64,000 nucleotides of DNA. It comes from Saprospiraceae bacterium UBA7328 (GTDB lineage Bacteria; Bacteroidota; Bacteroidia; Chitinophagales; Saprospiraceae). A program made the translations under genes and the position numbers. Positions 43,801 to 52,773 of the stretch are shown here, one piece after another; position 1 is the first letter of the stretch, and every line of letters begins with the position of its first letter. Where the stretch lies: the NCBI GenBank assembly GCA_002471345.1, contig DKPS01000015.1, positions 35,274 through 99,273 of the forward strand, in the 5' to 3' direction. Under the pieces are notes generated by a model that saw nothing but the letters and a program-made list of their open reading frames with translations, did no database searches and had not been told where the DNA came from.

Positions 43801-44799
43801 TTAAGGTACTTGTATCTCATTCAAAATATTGGTAATAATCTCTTCTTGAGAAATATTTTCTGCTTCTGCTTCATAACTAATTCCTAATCTATGTCTGAAT
43901 ACATCGTGGCTTATAGCCCTGACATCGTCTGGAATAACATATCCTCTTCTCTTGATAAATGCATGAGCTTTAGCAGCAGTAGCCAAATTAATACTAGCTC
44001 TTGGCGATCCCCCATAGGTTATCAAAGGAGCCAGATTATCTAACCCATAATCCTTAGGAAATCTGGATGCAAAGACTAAGTCTATAATATACTTTTCAAT
44101 TTTTTCATCGATATAAATCTTTTTCACCATTTCTCTGGCTCTAAGAATCTGTTTAGTGCTAATTATCTTATTTATTTTTTGTTTGGTTTCACCATTTAGA
44201 CTTTTTCTTACAATGTTCAGTTCCTCTTCTTTTGATGGATAGTCTATTTTCACCTTGATCATGAATCGATCAGTTTGTGCCTCAGGAAGAGGATAGGTTC
44301 CTTCCTGTTCTATTGGATTTTGAGTTGCTAGGACAAGAAATGGTTCTGGTAGTTTAAAGGTCTCTTTACCGATAGTAACTTGACGTTCCTCCATTGCTTC
44401 AAGCAATGCACTTTGCACCTTTGCTGGAGCTCTATTAATCTCATCTGCCAAAATAAAGTTTGCAAAAATAGGCCCCTTTCTAACTGAAAATTCATTTTCA
44501 CTAGGATTATAAATCATAGTACCTACAATATCAGCAGGTAACAAATCTGGTGTAAACTGAATTCTTTTAAATTCTCCTCCCACAGCAGAGGCTAATGTCT
44601 TAATTGCTAAAGTTTTCGCAAGGCCTGGTAATCCTTCTAAAAGAATATGCCCGTTGGCTAAAAGGCCTAATAACAACCTTTCTAGCATTCTTTCTTGGCC
44701 TACAATTACCTTGTTTGCTTCAGAAAAAAGGTCATCAATAAATTTACTTTCGAGAGTAATCTGCTGGTTCAGCGCTTCTATATCTACAGATGCCTGCAT
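43801..44799 (-). CDS. MoxR family AAA+ ATPase
   Basis: 332-residue AAA+ chaperone. Walker A GLPGLAKT, Walker B LADEINRAP, sensor 1 ATQNPIEQEG and the MoxR motif RFMIKVKIDYP are all present. It is the first gene of the minus-strand unit MoxR, DUF3298-like, DUF58, BatD-like, BatA, BatB. It probably remodels or assembles the VWA partner proteins. It is divergent from the small membrane protein gene over a 195-base gap in which I see no convincing regulatory element. Confidence 0.94.
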   Translation of the reverse strand: MQASVDIEALNQQITLESKFIDDLFSEANKVIVGQERMLERLLLGLLANGHILLEGLPGLAKTLAIKTLASAVGGEFKRIQFTPDLLPADIVGTMIYNPSENEFSVRKGPIFANFILADEINRAPAKVQSALLEAMEERQVTIGKETFKLPEPFLVLATQNPIEQEGTYPLPEAQTDRFMIKVKIDYPSKEEELNIVRKSLNGETKQKINKIISTKQILRAREMVKKIYIDEKIEKYIIDLVFASRFPKDYGLDNLAPLITYGGSPRASINLATAAKAHAFIKRRGYVIPDDVRAISHDVFRHRLGISYEAEAENISQEEIITNILNEIQVP

Positions 44800-44994
44800 A
44801 AATTTTTCGTTTAGCTTTTTTAAAAGAGTTTTTTCAAAAAAAGGTGCAAAATAAAGATTCCTTTGGTGATGGTTAAAGTGGTGAGTAGTAATTAGTTATT
44901 CTTTAACGCAATGTATACAACTAAAATATATAGATATTCATCTTAAGGTAAAGAAGTATATCTTCATATTAGTAAAATTTGTAAAGAAGCTGCA

Positions 44995-45309
44995 ATGAGT
45001 TTTTTCAAAATGGGGAGCCGGTTTAAGCACAGATCGTTTGATTATATTCCAAGATTCTACGACCCTGCTAAAGAAGAATTAGAAGAAAGGCTTAATAGCT
45101 ATAATCAAAAGGTAAACGCCACAGAAATAGCTAAAAACAGAATTAGGCATGGATTCAGAAAAGGAGGAGTGGATACAAGAAAATATTCACAACGTGTTAG
45201 GAAAAGATCCAACTTTAGACTACTAGGTATCATCGTTTTTTTAGTTCTTGTGACACTCTTGATTCTGTATAAATATTTACCACAAATTGTGGCAGCAATC
45301 GAGAAATAG
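44995..45309 (+). CDS. small single-span membrane protein upstream of mutL
   Basis: 104-residue basic protein with a cytoplasmic domain (FDYIPRFYDPAKEELEERL) and one C-terminal membrane span (about 77-97). Orthologues with the F-x-Y-I-P-R-x-Y-D-P motif sit next to mutL in many Bacteroidota and are sometimes misannotated as riboflavin synthase beta subunit; no such domain is present. Function is unknown. It ends 15 bases before mutL. Confidence 0.8.
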   Translation: MSFFKMGSRFKHRSFDYIPRFYDPAKEELEERLNSYNQKVNATEIAKNRIRHGFRKGGVDTRKYSQRVRKRSNFRLLGIIVFLVLVTLLILYKYLPQIVAAIEK

Positions 45310-45324
45310 AGTGAGTGAAAAAGT

Positions 45325-47133
45325 ATGAGCGATATCATCAATCTTTTACCAGATTCGATAGCTAATCAAATAGCAGCTGGAGAAGTTATCCAAAGGCCCT
45401 CTTCTGTTATAAAAGAACTCATTGAAAACTCCATAGATGCAGGAGCCACAGAAATAAAAGTTATTCTCAAAAATGCCGGAAAGACCTTAATTCAGGTAGT
45501 AGACAACGGAAAGGGAATGTCTCATATAGATGCCAGAATGAGTTTTGAGCGGCATGCCACTTCTAAAATTTCTAAATCAGAAGACCTCTTTGATTTACAT
45601 ACTTTAGGATTTAGAGGAGAAGCTTTAGCATCCATAGCAGCGATTGCTCACGTTGAATTAAAGACTCAACAAGAAGGTTCTGATGTGGGCACAACTGTGA
45701 AAATAGAAGGTTCAAAAATATCTCATCATGAGCTAGGGAATTTTCCAAAAGGGACGAGCCTAGGAATAAAAAATCTATTCTACAATGTACCTGCAAGAAG
45801 AAAATTTTTAAAATCAGACCCTGTTGAATTACGGCACATTTTAGATGAATTCACCAGAGTAGCCATAGTTTATCCTCAAGTATTTTTCTCATTGTTTCAT
45901 AATGATAATGAGATCTATCATCTCTCTTCTTCTAATCTTAGACAAAGATTAATCAATATTTTTGGCAAACAAGTGAATGAGAAACTGGTACCGGTCTCTG
46001 AAGAGACAGATTTTTTGACAATAAATGGATTTGTCGGAAAGCCAGACTATACAAAAAAGACAAGAGGTGATCAATTCTTTTTTACTAATGGAAGATTTAT
46101 TAAAAGTAATTATCTCAATCATGCTATACGAGCATCTTACGATAACTTAATACCGAAAGATCATCATCCTTTTTTTGTGTTAATGTTAGAGGCTCCACCT
46201 GAAAGCATCGATATTAATATTCATCCAACCAAACAGGAAGTCAAGTTTGAAAATGAGAGATTGATCTATAACTATATCAAAGTATCAGTAAAACATGCTT
46301 TAGGAAAATACAGCATTGCACCAGCTATAGATTTTGACTCTGATGAAGATTATTCATTTCAAAGAATGGGCAGTTCACATTCTAGTTTAGGTATCCAATC
46401 TAGTGGCACTTCTCTTACTAAAAATGATGGATACAAATACAGAGGAGAAACACCTTCAAAAAAAGAATGGGTAAATGTTTATGAAGGGTTACAATCTGAC
46501 AAGACCAATTCTAACATAAGATCTAAAGAACAGTCTGAATTAAAACTAGATGAATCTATAACACCTCAAAACAATTTTGAACCATCTTGTTTTAGGACAG
46601 CTAAGGGTTATATCATTAATCCAATAAAAAGTGGCTTTGTAATAATAGATCAGCGCAATGCTCATGAAAGAATTGTTTTTGAAAGTTGTCTACAAAAGAT
46701 GACAACTGGATTATCATCCTCTCAAAAAACATTATTCCCAGAGACTATAGAACTCACTTCCGCCCAAAGCGAAGTGCTATTAGCAGTAAAAAACAAATTG
46801 CATTTAATCGGTGTGGAAATAGAAAAATTTGGAGAAAACACATTCGTGATCCAGGGACTTCCAGCTGGTATAAATTTGAGCGGCAAACACCTGATTGAAA
46901 ACATAATAGATGACTTCTCTAATAACAGATCAAATGATCTTAAACTTGAAGAAAAACTAGCTGCAGCTTATGCAAAGCAAACCGCAATCAAAAAAAGCAA
47001 ACAAATGAGCAAAGAAGAAATGATCCTTCTTATTGATGAACTTTTTGCTTGCAAAATGCCTTATACCAGCCCATCTGGACAAAAGTGTTTTGTTACAGTA
47101 AATGAAGAAGAAATTGGAAAGTATTTTTCATAA
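45325..47133 (+). CDS. mutL: DNA mismatch repair protein MutL
   Basis: 602-residue mismatch repair ATPase. The GHKL N-terminal domain has IANQIAAGEVIQRP, ELIENSIDAGA, DNGKGM and the lid GFRGEALASI. After a variable linker (about 335-420) the C-terminal dimerisation/endonuclease domain begins. There the DQHA-x2-E-x4-E nuclease motif reads DQRNAHERIVFE, with Arg replacing His and Asn replacing Ala, while both Glu remain. The CPHGRP motif is absent (SPSGQK), as in many Bacteroidota. Confidence 0.95.
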   Translation: MSDIINLLPDSIANQIAAGEVIQRPSSVIKELIENSIDAGATEIKVILKNAGKTLIQVVDNGKGMSHIDARMSFERHATSKISKSEDLFDLHTLGFRGEALASIAAIAHVELKTQQEGSDVGTTVKIEGSKISHHELGNFPKGTSLGIKNLFYNVPARRKFLKSDPVELRHILDEFTRVAIVYPQVFFSLFHNDNEIYHLSSSNLRQRLINIFGKQVNEKLVPVSEETDFLTINGFVGKPDYTKKTRGDQFFFTNGRFIKSNYLNHAIRASYDNLIPKDHHPFFVLMLEAPPESIDINIHPTKQEVKFENERLIYNYIKVSVKHALGKYSIAPAIDFDSDEDYSFQRMGSSHSSLGIQSSGTSLTKNDGYKYRGETPSKKEWVNVYEGLQSDKTNSNIRSKEQSELKLDESITPQNNFEPSCFRTAKGYIINPIKSGFVIIDQRNAHERIVFESCLQKMTTGLSSSQKTLFPETIELTSAQSEVLLAVKNKLHLIGVEIEKFGENTFVIQGLPAGINLSGKHLIENIIDDFSNNRSNDLKLEEKLAAAYAKQTAIKKSKQMSKEEMILLIDELFACKMPYTSPSGQKCFVTVNEEEIGKYFS

Positions 47134-47250
47134 TCCATTGTCTACTGCCATAAATTGGCATCATTTAATAGTTTTTGATTGTTAATTCATCTAAATCCTC
47201 AGGAAGAGGTGATAGATTGTTCTAATTTTGAAAAAGTAAAAAAATACACA

Positions 47251-47823
47251 ATGGGAAGAATGAGTGATGTGGTTAAACATTTGATTGGTATAAATGTAAT
47301 AGTTTTTATCGGTGTCAATCTATTACCATTTCCATCTCTAAGGGAGTATTTTGTGCTCTATCCTCCCGGAAGTGGGTACTTCAAGCCCATACAATTATTC
47401 ACGCATATGTTTATGCATGGTGGTGAAATGCACCTACTATTCAATATGATGGCTTTGTTTTTCATTGGCCCTACTGTAGAGAATTATTTGGGCTCTCGAA
47501 AATTTCTTCTATTCTATTTGGTTAGTGGGATTGGAGCCATGATCATGCACCTTTTGATTGGAGGGAATGCACCCGTTGTGGGAGCTTCTGGTGCTATTTA
47601 TGGCGTTTTGGCAGGATTCGCATTTCTTTTTCCCAATACACAATTGATGCTACTTTTCCCACCTATACCAATTAAGGCTAAATATTTAGTGACCATTCTT
47701 ATTGCAATTGATTTATTCAGTGGAATAAGTGGAACGCGTACAGGTATTGCACATTTCGCTCATCTCGGAGGTGCACTTTTCGGGATACTTATGCTTTTAT
47801 ATTGGCGTAATTTCAGAAAATGA
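47251..47823 (+). CDS. rhomboid family intramembrane serine protease
   Basis: Polytopic membrane protease, 190 residues from ATG 47251 (MGRMSDVVKHLIGINV, matching relatives). A TTG frame opening at 47179 adds 24 non-conserved residues. About six spans. The catalytic dyad is Ser113 in GASGAIYG and His171 in AHFAHLGG, and the H-x4-H type loop MFMHGGEMHLLFNMM is conserved. It overlaps the second rhomboid gene by 4 bases. Confidence 0.9.
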   Translation: MGRMSDVVKHLIGINVIVFIGVNLLPFPSLREYFVLYPPGSGYFKPIQLFTHMFMHGGEMHLLFNMMALFFIGPTVENYLGSRKFLLFYLVSGIGAMIMHLLIGGNAPVVGASGAIYGVLAGFAFLFPNTQLMLLFPPIPIKAKYLVTILIAIDLFSGISGTRTGIAHFAHLGGALFGILMLLYWRNFRK

Positions 47824-48698
47824 TAGATTCTTTACTCGAGGATATAAAAGGACAGTTTCGCTATGGCAATATGATCATGAAGTTGATCTTGATCAATGTC
47901 TTCATTTTCATTGTATTCACTTTTGTTGGAGTGTTTACTCCTGGTGGAATGAGCAGTGAGGCTTTTGTCAACATCAAACACTTTTTTGCTCTTTCTGGTG
48001 ATTTAAGTGTGCTACTAAAGAGGCCTTGGACAATCATTACTCATATGTTTCTTCATGCAGGATTTGGACATATCTTTTGGAATATGCTTATCCTCTATTG
48101 GTTTGGAAGAATTTTTGGCGACTTATTAGGAGATCAAAAGGTGCTTCCTTTATATTTTGCTGGTGGTCTTGCCGGAGCTATATTTTATCTTCTTTTTGCG
48201 AATCTAATTTCTCCATACGGAGGAATAGCAATGGGAGCGTCCGCAGCCGTAATGGCTATAGTTGTGGCTTCAGGATTTATTGCCCCTCAATATCAAATTC
48301 ACATGCTCTTCTTGGGCCCAATTAAATTGATGTATATCGTTGCCGCTCTTTTCTTTTTTGATTTAGTTATGATAGGTCAGAATAACAATACTGGTGGGCA
48401 CTTTGCGCATTTAGGAGGTGCTCTTCTTGGGGGATTCTATATTGCGTATATGCATCGGAGTGGAATAGATTTTTTAGCCGGTATTGGGTCAATTTTTGAG
48501 AAGAACCCTGAAAAACCTAAATATCGCGGACCTGCAAAAGTGGTAAAAATGCACAGCCCTTCTCGATCTTCAAATAAACACCAGAATGAAACTTCTGAAG
48601 AAACGGTGGATAGAATATTAGAAAAAATAAAAATATCTGGTGTCTCAAGTCTCTCTAAGGAAGAAAAAGACGTTTTAGACAGAGCGAGTAAAGAATAG
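47820..48698 (+). CDS. second rhomboid family intramembrane serine protease with cytoplasmic tail
   Basis: 292-residue rhomboid. It has the loop MFLHAGFGHIFWNML, catalytic Ser141 in MGASAAVMA and His197 in GHFAHLGG. Unlike its neighbour it carries a hydrophilic C-terminal tail of about 80 residues (after about residue 215) rich in Lys/Ser/Glu, with a SEETVDRILEKIKISG motif seen in many Bacteroidota rhomboids. Translation is coupled to the first rhomboid (ATGA overlap). The two differ enough to be an old duplication. Confidence 0.9.
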   Translation: MIDSLLEDIKGQFRYGNMIMKLILINVFIFIVFTFVGVFTPGGMSSEAFVNIKHFFALSGDLSVLLKRPWTIITHMFLHAGFGHIFWNMLILYWFGRIFGDLLGDQKVLPLYFAGGLAGAIFYLLFANLISPYGGIAMGASAAVMAIVVASGFIAPQYQIHMLFLGPIKLMYIVAALFFFDLVMIGQNNNTGGHFAHLGGALLGGFYIAYMHRSGIDFLAGIGSIFEKNPEKPKYRGPAKVVKMHSPSRSSNKHQNETSEETVDRILEKIKISGVSSLSKEEKDVLDRASKE

Positions 48699-48750
48699 AT
48701 TGACAAATGAACTCATTCTATATTGATCACAAGTTCCAAAACCTCTCTAT

Positions 48751-49797
48751 TTGAAAAAACGGAGTGTCTTAAAAAAAGGTGTCGGGACAGTTGTTTCATT
48801 AGCTCTACTGTTGGGAATTGTTTCTCCATATGTTCCTTTGCATATTAGTGCTATCCCTTCTTACTTTGGACTGGTTTTTCCACTGACCTTTTTTTTGGCT
48901 CTGATTGTTGCGATCTTTTCAGCACGTGATTTTTGGAAAATGAAGGTGTTCTTCTCACTATTAATAGTATCCAGTCTATTTGTTCAAAGATTTATAAATC
49001 TCAGTTCAAGTGTCCAAACTTCTGAAGGCATACAAGTTCTTTGTTTCAATCTCAGAGGAGGCTATTCAATTGTAGATAAAAATAAAAAACAGGAAGCATC
49101 GAATCTTAAAGAACTCAAACATCTACTCATGACAGATATTGATATCGTCATGCTACAAGAGGTAAATAAAAGGGTAACCAATTGGACTGAAGATTATTTT
49201 CCTTTCAAAAATATAGTTACATCTAAAAGATCTGGAACTCTTATTGCTAGCAACTACGAAATTGTAGATAGTGGAGAAATTGATTTTGAGACAAAAGTCA
49301 ACTCATGTGTTTGGTCAGATCTTCAGACACCACACGGTATAATTAGGGTATATAATGTTCATTTTCAATCCAGTAAAATATATGACGACACTGAAAAAGC
49401 AATAGCAGAAGGAAGAGAATATAATCCTGACGTTTTTACTTCCATTCAAAGTATAATGAACAAATATCGCAAACAGGGTCTTATAAGAATAGAACAAGCA
49501 GAAAAGGTAAAAGCACACATTAGGAACTGTCCTTACGAAGTCCTTTTGGGAGGTGATTTTAACGAAACGCCAATGAGTTATACTTATCAGATCATGAAAG
49601 AAACCTTTCATGATCACTTTAATAAAAGTACCGGCTACGGTGCTACTTATCCACAAAGTTCGCCTCTCCTAAGAATTGATTACATCATGTCGTCAAAAAA
49701 TATAAGATGTGAACGTTTTGAAATAATGAGAAACATATCTTTGTCAGATCATCTACCCATATTATCAACAATAGAGATTAAAAATACTCCTGAATGA
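48751..49797 (+). CDS. membrane-anchored endonuclease/exonuclease/phosphatase family protein
   Basis: 348-residue protein with two to three N-terminal hydrophobic spans (about 10-75), then an EEP fold: CFNLRGG, VMLQEVNKR, VHFQSS, LGGDFNETP, IDYIMSS and SDHLPIL supply the expected Asn, Glu, His and Asp residues. Translation most likely starts at a TTG (48751), as no ATG occurs before the first span. Substrate (nucleic acid or phosphoester) is unknown. It overlaps cysS by 4 bases. Confidence 0.85.
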   Translation: MKKRSVLKKGVGTVVSLALLLGIVSPYVPLHISAIPSYFGLVFPLTFFLALIVAIFSARDFWKMKVFFSLLIVSSLFVQRFINLSSSVQTSEGIQVLCFNLRGGYSIVDKNKKQEASNLKELKHLLMTDIDIVMLQEVNKRVTNWTEDYFPFKNIVTSKRSGTLIASNYEIVDSGEIDFETKVNSCVWSDLQTPHGIIRVYNVHFQSSKIYDDTEKAIAEGREYNPDVFTSIQSIMNKYRKQGLIRIEQAEKVKAHIRNCPYEVLLGGDFNETPMSYTYQIMKETFHDHFNKSTGYGATYPQSSPLLRIDYIMSSKNIRCERFEIMRNISLSDHLPILSTIEIKNTPE

Positions 49798-51299
49798 GTA
49801 AAGCATTAGTACTTCAGAATAGTCTGAGCAGAAAGAAAGAAGAGTTTGTACCAATTGAGGAAGGATATATAGGGATGTATGTTTGCGGCCCTACAGTATA
49901 TAGTAATGTTCATCTAGGAAATATCAGAACATTTGTAAGTTTTGATATGATATTTAGGCATTTAAAATATTTAGGTTATAAGGTACGGTATGTAAGAAAT
50001 GTAACCGATGTAGGACACCTCACTGGAGATAGTGATGATGGAGATGATAAAATATCAGAAAGAGCTCGATTAGAAAAAATAGAACCAATGGAAGTGGTAC
50101 AAAAGTATACCAATCACTTTCATGATATGGCTCGCATATTTAATATGCTCCCTCCAAGTATAGAACCAAGAGCCACAGGGCATATAATAGAACAAATAGA
50201 GATGGTCCAGGCCATTATTAATAATGGATTTGGGTACGAAAAGAATGGATCCGTTTATTTTGATACCGCAGCCTTTATGGTTCAACATGATGACTATGGC
50301 AAACTGTCTGGTCGTATTGTTGAAGACCTTTTGGTAGAAAGTCGAGATCTTAAGAATCAAAGTGACAAAAAAAACCCATCAGATTTTGCCATTTGGATGA
50401 AGGCGGATGACACGCATCTGATGAAATGGGACTCACCATGGTCAATTGGATTTCCTGGATGGCATTTAGAATGTTCAGCAATGAGTACAAAATATCTCGG
50501 AGAAACTTTCGACATACATGGTGGAGGTAATGACCTCAAATTTCCTCACCACGAAAATGAAATAGCTCAAAGTATAAGCTCATGTGGTTGTAGTCCAGCT
50601 AAATATTGGCTGCATACCAATATGCTCTTACTCAATGGCAAAAAAATGAGTAAAAGTGATGGAAATACCGTAACCGCAAAACAGCTCTTTGAAGGTACAA
50701 GTGAACATGTGACCAAGTCATATTCTCCAATGGTTATTCGATTTTTTATGCTTCAAGCTCATTATGGCTCTACACTTGATATGAGCGATACAGCGCTACA
50801 AGCAGCAGAAAAGGGCTACCAAAGACTTATGGAAGCAAATAGGGTTTTACAAAAAATAGAACACAATTATACCGGAACCTACTCTTCTATTAATGATCAA
50901 ATAGAGAATGGCATTAAATCAGTATTTGAGGAGATGAATGACGATTTCAACAGCCCAAAAGCCTTAGCCCGTTTATTTGAATTAGTGCCAGTAATAAATA
51001 GCTATGCAGATGGGAAAGAAGAATTCATGCAAGTCTCTCAAGAAGCAATGAATTCTCTTAAAAAGTGTTTCTCTGATATACTATTTGATGTATTTGGATT
51101 GAAAGACGAGTTGTCCTCTGGAGAAAATGGCATAAATACGAATAAGCTATCCGGAGTTATGGATTTAGTTTTAGACTTACGTCAAAGTGCTAGAGAGAAT
51201 AAGGACTGGCCTACATCTGATAAAATTAGAGATACCCTTAGCGAATTAGAAATAGTAGTAAAAGACGGAAAAGAAGGGTCCTCGTGGACTATTAAATAG
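49794..51299 (+). CDS. cysS: cysteine--tRNA ligase
   Basis: Class I synthetase of 501 residues. Zinc ligand Cys in YVCGPTVY, the HIGH-type motif as HLGNIR (common in this phylum), WHLECSAM with the second Cys, HHENEIAQS with the His/Glu zinc ligands, and KMSKS as KKMSKSDGN are all in order. The DALR anticodon-binding end is present. It overlaps the EEP gene and lies 15 bases before the next gene. Confidence 0.96.
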   Translation: MSKALVLQNSLSRKKEEFVPIEEGYIGMYVCGPTVYSNVHLGNIRTFVSFDMIFRHLKYLGYKVRYVRNVTDVGHLTGDSDDGDDKISERARLEKIEPMEVVQKYTNHFHDMARIFNMLPPSIEPRATGHIIEQIEMVQAIINNGFGYEKNGSVYFDTAAFMVQHDDYGKLSGRIVEDLLVESRDLKNQSDKKNPSDFAIWMKADDTHLMKWDSPWSIGFPGWHLECSAMSTKYLGETFDIHGGGNDLKFPHHENEIAQSISSCGCSPAKYWLHTNMLLLNGKKMSKSDGNTVTAKQLFEGTSEHVTKSYSPMVIRFFMLQAHYGSTLDMSDTALQAAEKGYQRLMEANRVLQKIEHNYTGTYSSINDQIENGIKSVFEEMNDDFNSPKALARLFELVPVINSYADGKEEFMQVSQEAMNSLKKCFSDILFDVFGLKDELSSGENGINTNKLSGVMDLVLDLRQSARENKDWPTSDKIRDTLSELEIVVKDGKEGSSWTIK

Positions 51300-51314
51300 C
51301 TCAAATTCTATAAG

Positions 51315-52316
51315 ATGAAAAGGTTAGGAATTGTTTTTTCAGTATGTTTTTTAGTATGGGCATGTGGCAATGACAATGGGGCAAAGTCCCCTGCTCCTAT
51401 AATAAAAAAAGAGGTGAAAGTTCCTCAATTTAGTGCTGAAGGGGCATATGGCCTTATTGAAAAGCAAATGTCCTTTGGACCGAGAGTACCAGGAACGCCA
51501 GAGCATAAAGCATGTAGAGAATGGATCATATCAGAAATGACAGAACTAGGCGCCACGGTATCGACTCAAGAATTCAAAGCTGATTTTCAAAATTTAAAAG
51601 GAATTCCATCAGCTAACATAATTGCTCAAATCAATCCTGATCACCAGAAGAGAATACTCCTTGCAGCGCATTGGGACACAAGAAGTGTATCTGAAAAAGA
51701 AACAGACCCTATTGAGAAATCGAAACCAGTCCCAGGAGCAGATGATGGAGGAAGCGGAGTAGGAATAATAATTCAATTGGCGAAGACAATAGCAAAAAAC
51801 CCTATTGATATGGGTGTTGATTTCGTGTTTTTTGATAGTGAAGATCAAGGTGACAGCGGAGACTCCTGTGCCCAAGGAGCAAAATGTTCTTGGGCTCAAG
51901 GTGCACAGTATTGGTCTAAGAACATGAAGCCTAGAGGATATAATCCGGTTTACGGAATTCTCTTCGATATGGTTGGAGCTAAAAATGCATCTTTTTATAA
52001 AGAAGGTCATTCAAGAATCCATGCTGGTGTGCAAACAGATAAAATTTGGACATTGGCTAATAGAATGGGCTATGGAGACTTTTTTATAAATCAAAATGCC
52101 TTTCCAATAACGGATGATCATAGATTTGTAAATGAGCTCACAAATATCCCGATGCTTGATATCATCAACCTAAAACCAGAAATTCCCGGGCAAACTTTCC
52201 AAAAATGTCATCATACACAATGTGATGATCTATCCATCATTGACAAAAGAACATTAAAAGTGGTGGGACAAGTTGCTACCGCCGTACTTTATAAAGAATC
52301 TGGAAATACGCTATAA
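51315..52316 (+). CDS. M28-family glutaminyl-peptide cyclotransferase-like lipoprotein
   Basis: Envelope lipoprotein of 333 residues: signal sequence with lipobox LVWAC (Cys17), then an M28 fold. Zinc-site motifs are AAHWDTR, GADDGGSGV, FFDSEDQGDSG and DDHRFVNELTNIPMLDII. The pattern VPGTPEHKACREWI and the paired cysteines (CAQGAKC) match bacterial glutaminyl cyclases of the animal type, which form N-terminal pyroglutamate. In type IX species this modifies exported proteins whose signal peptidase leaves Gln first, as in several signal peptides here ending before Gln. Confidence 0.85.
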   Translation: MKRLGIVFSVCFLVWACGNDNGAKSPAPIIKKEVKVPQFSAEGAYGLIEKQMSFGPRVPGTPEHKACREWIISEMTELGATVSTQEFKADFQNLKGIPSANIIAQINPDHQKRILLAAHWDTRSVSEKETDPIEKSKPVPGADDGGSGVGIIIQLAKTIAKNPIDMGVDFVFFDSEDQGDSGDSCAQGAKCSWAQGAQYWSKNMKPRGYNPVYGILFDMVGAKNASFYKEGHSRIHAGVQTDKIWTLANRMGYGDFFINQNAFPITDDHRFVNELTNIPMLDIINLKPEIPGQTFQKCHHTQCDDLSIIDKRTLKVVGQVATAVLYKESGNTL

Positions 52317-52325
52317 AATACAATC

Positions 52326-52652
52326 TTACTTAAAAAAGACTCCTTTATACTCATCGTATCCAGGTCTGACTCCCAAATGAAGTAATGTACGTTTGTAGTC
52401 AAATTCTTTACTGTTAATTATGAAGACCTTTGATGCAATAGCTTCTGAGAGCTCTTCATGTTCATTTTTCCATGAGTAAGCTACTGTATATGCAGCTGCA
52501 TCTATATTCTTTTTCCACTTCTTTCTTACTTCAATTTCGAGGTAGATAATACCATTATCATACTTTAAAAGTCTTGAAGAAAGGCCTTGACCGACTCGAA
52601 AGTACATGTCAGTTGTAAGAAGGTGTTTCCTGTTTAATTTCTCAATATTCAT
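52326..52652 (-). CDS. hypothetical protein
   Basis: 108-residue basic soluble protein with no signal peptide, membrane span or motif I recognise. The composition is normal and the frame is clean from ATG 52652 to a stop convergent with the cyclase-like gene (9 bases away), so it is probably real. It contains a strand-rich middle (GIIYLEIEVRKKWKK) and a GVRPGYDEYKGVFFK end. It is not evidently linked to either neighbour; 121 bases separate it from ada. Confidence 0.6.
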   Translation of the reverse strand: MNIEKLNRKHLLTTDMYFRVGQGLSSRLLKYDNGIIYLEIEVRKKWKKNIDAAAYTVAYSWKNEHEELSEAIASKVFIINSKEFDYKRTLLHLGVRPGYDEYKGVFFK

Positions 52653-52773
52653 ATCACCTTCATAAAAGCAGAAACTATGCCATCATAAAAAAATGATATG
52701 TGTTTTTTAAATGCTTTGTGTGAAGAATCACCAACAATAAATTGTAAATCAAGGCCTTATGAAGAATATAGAA

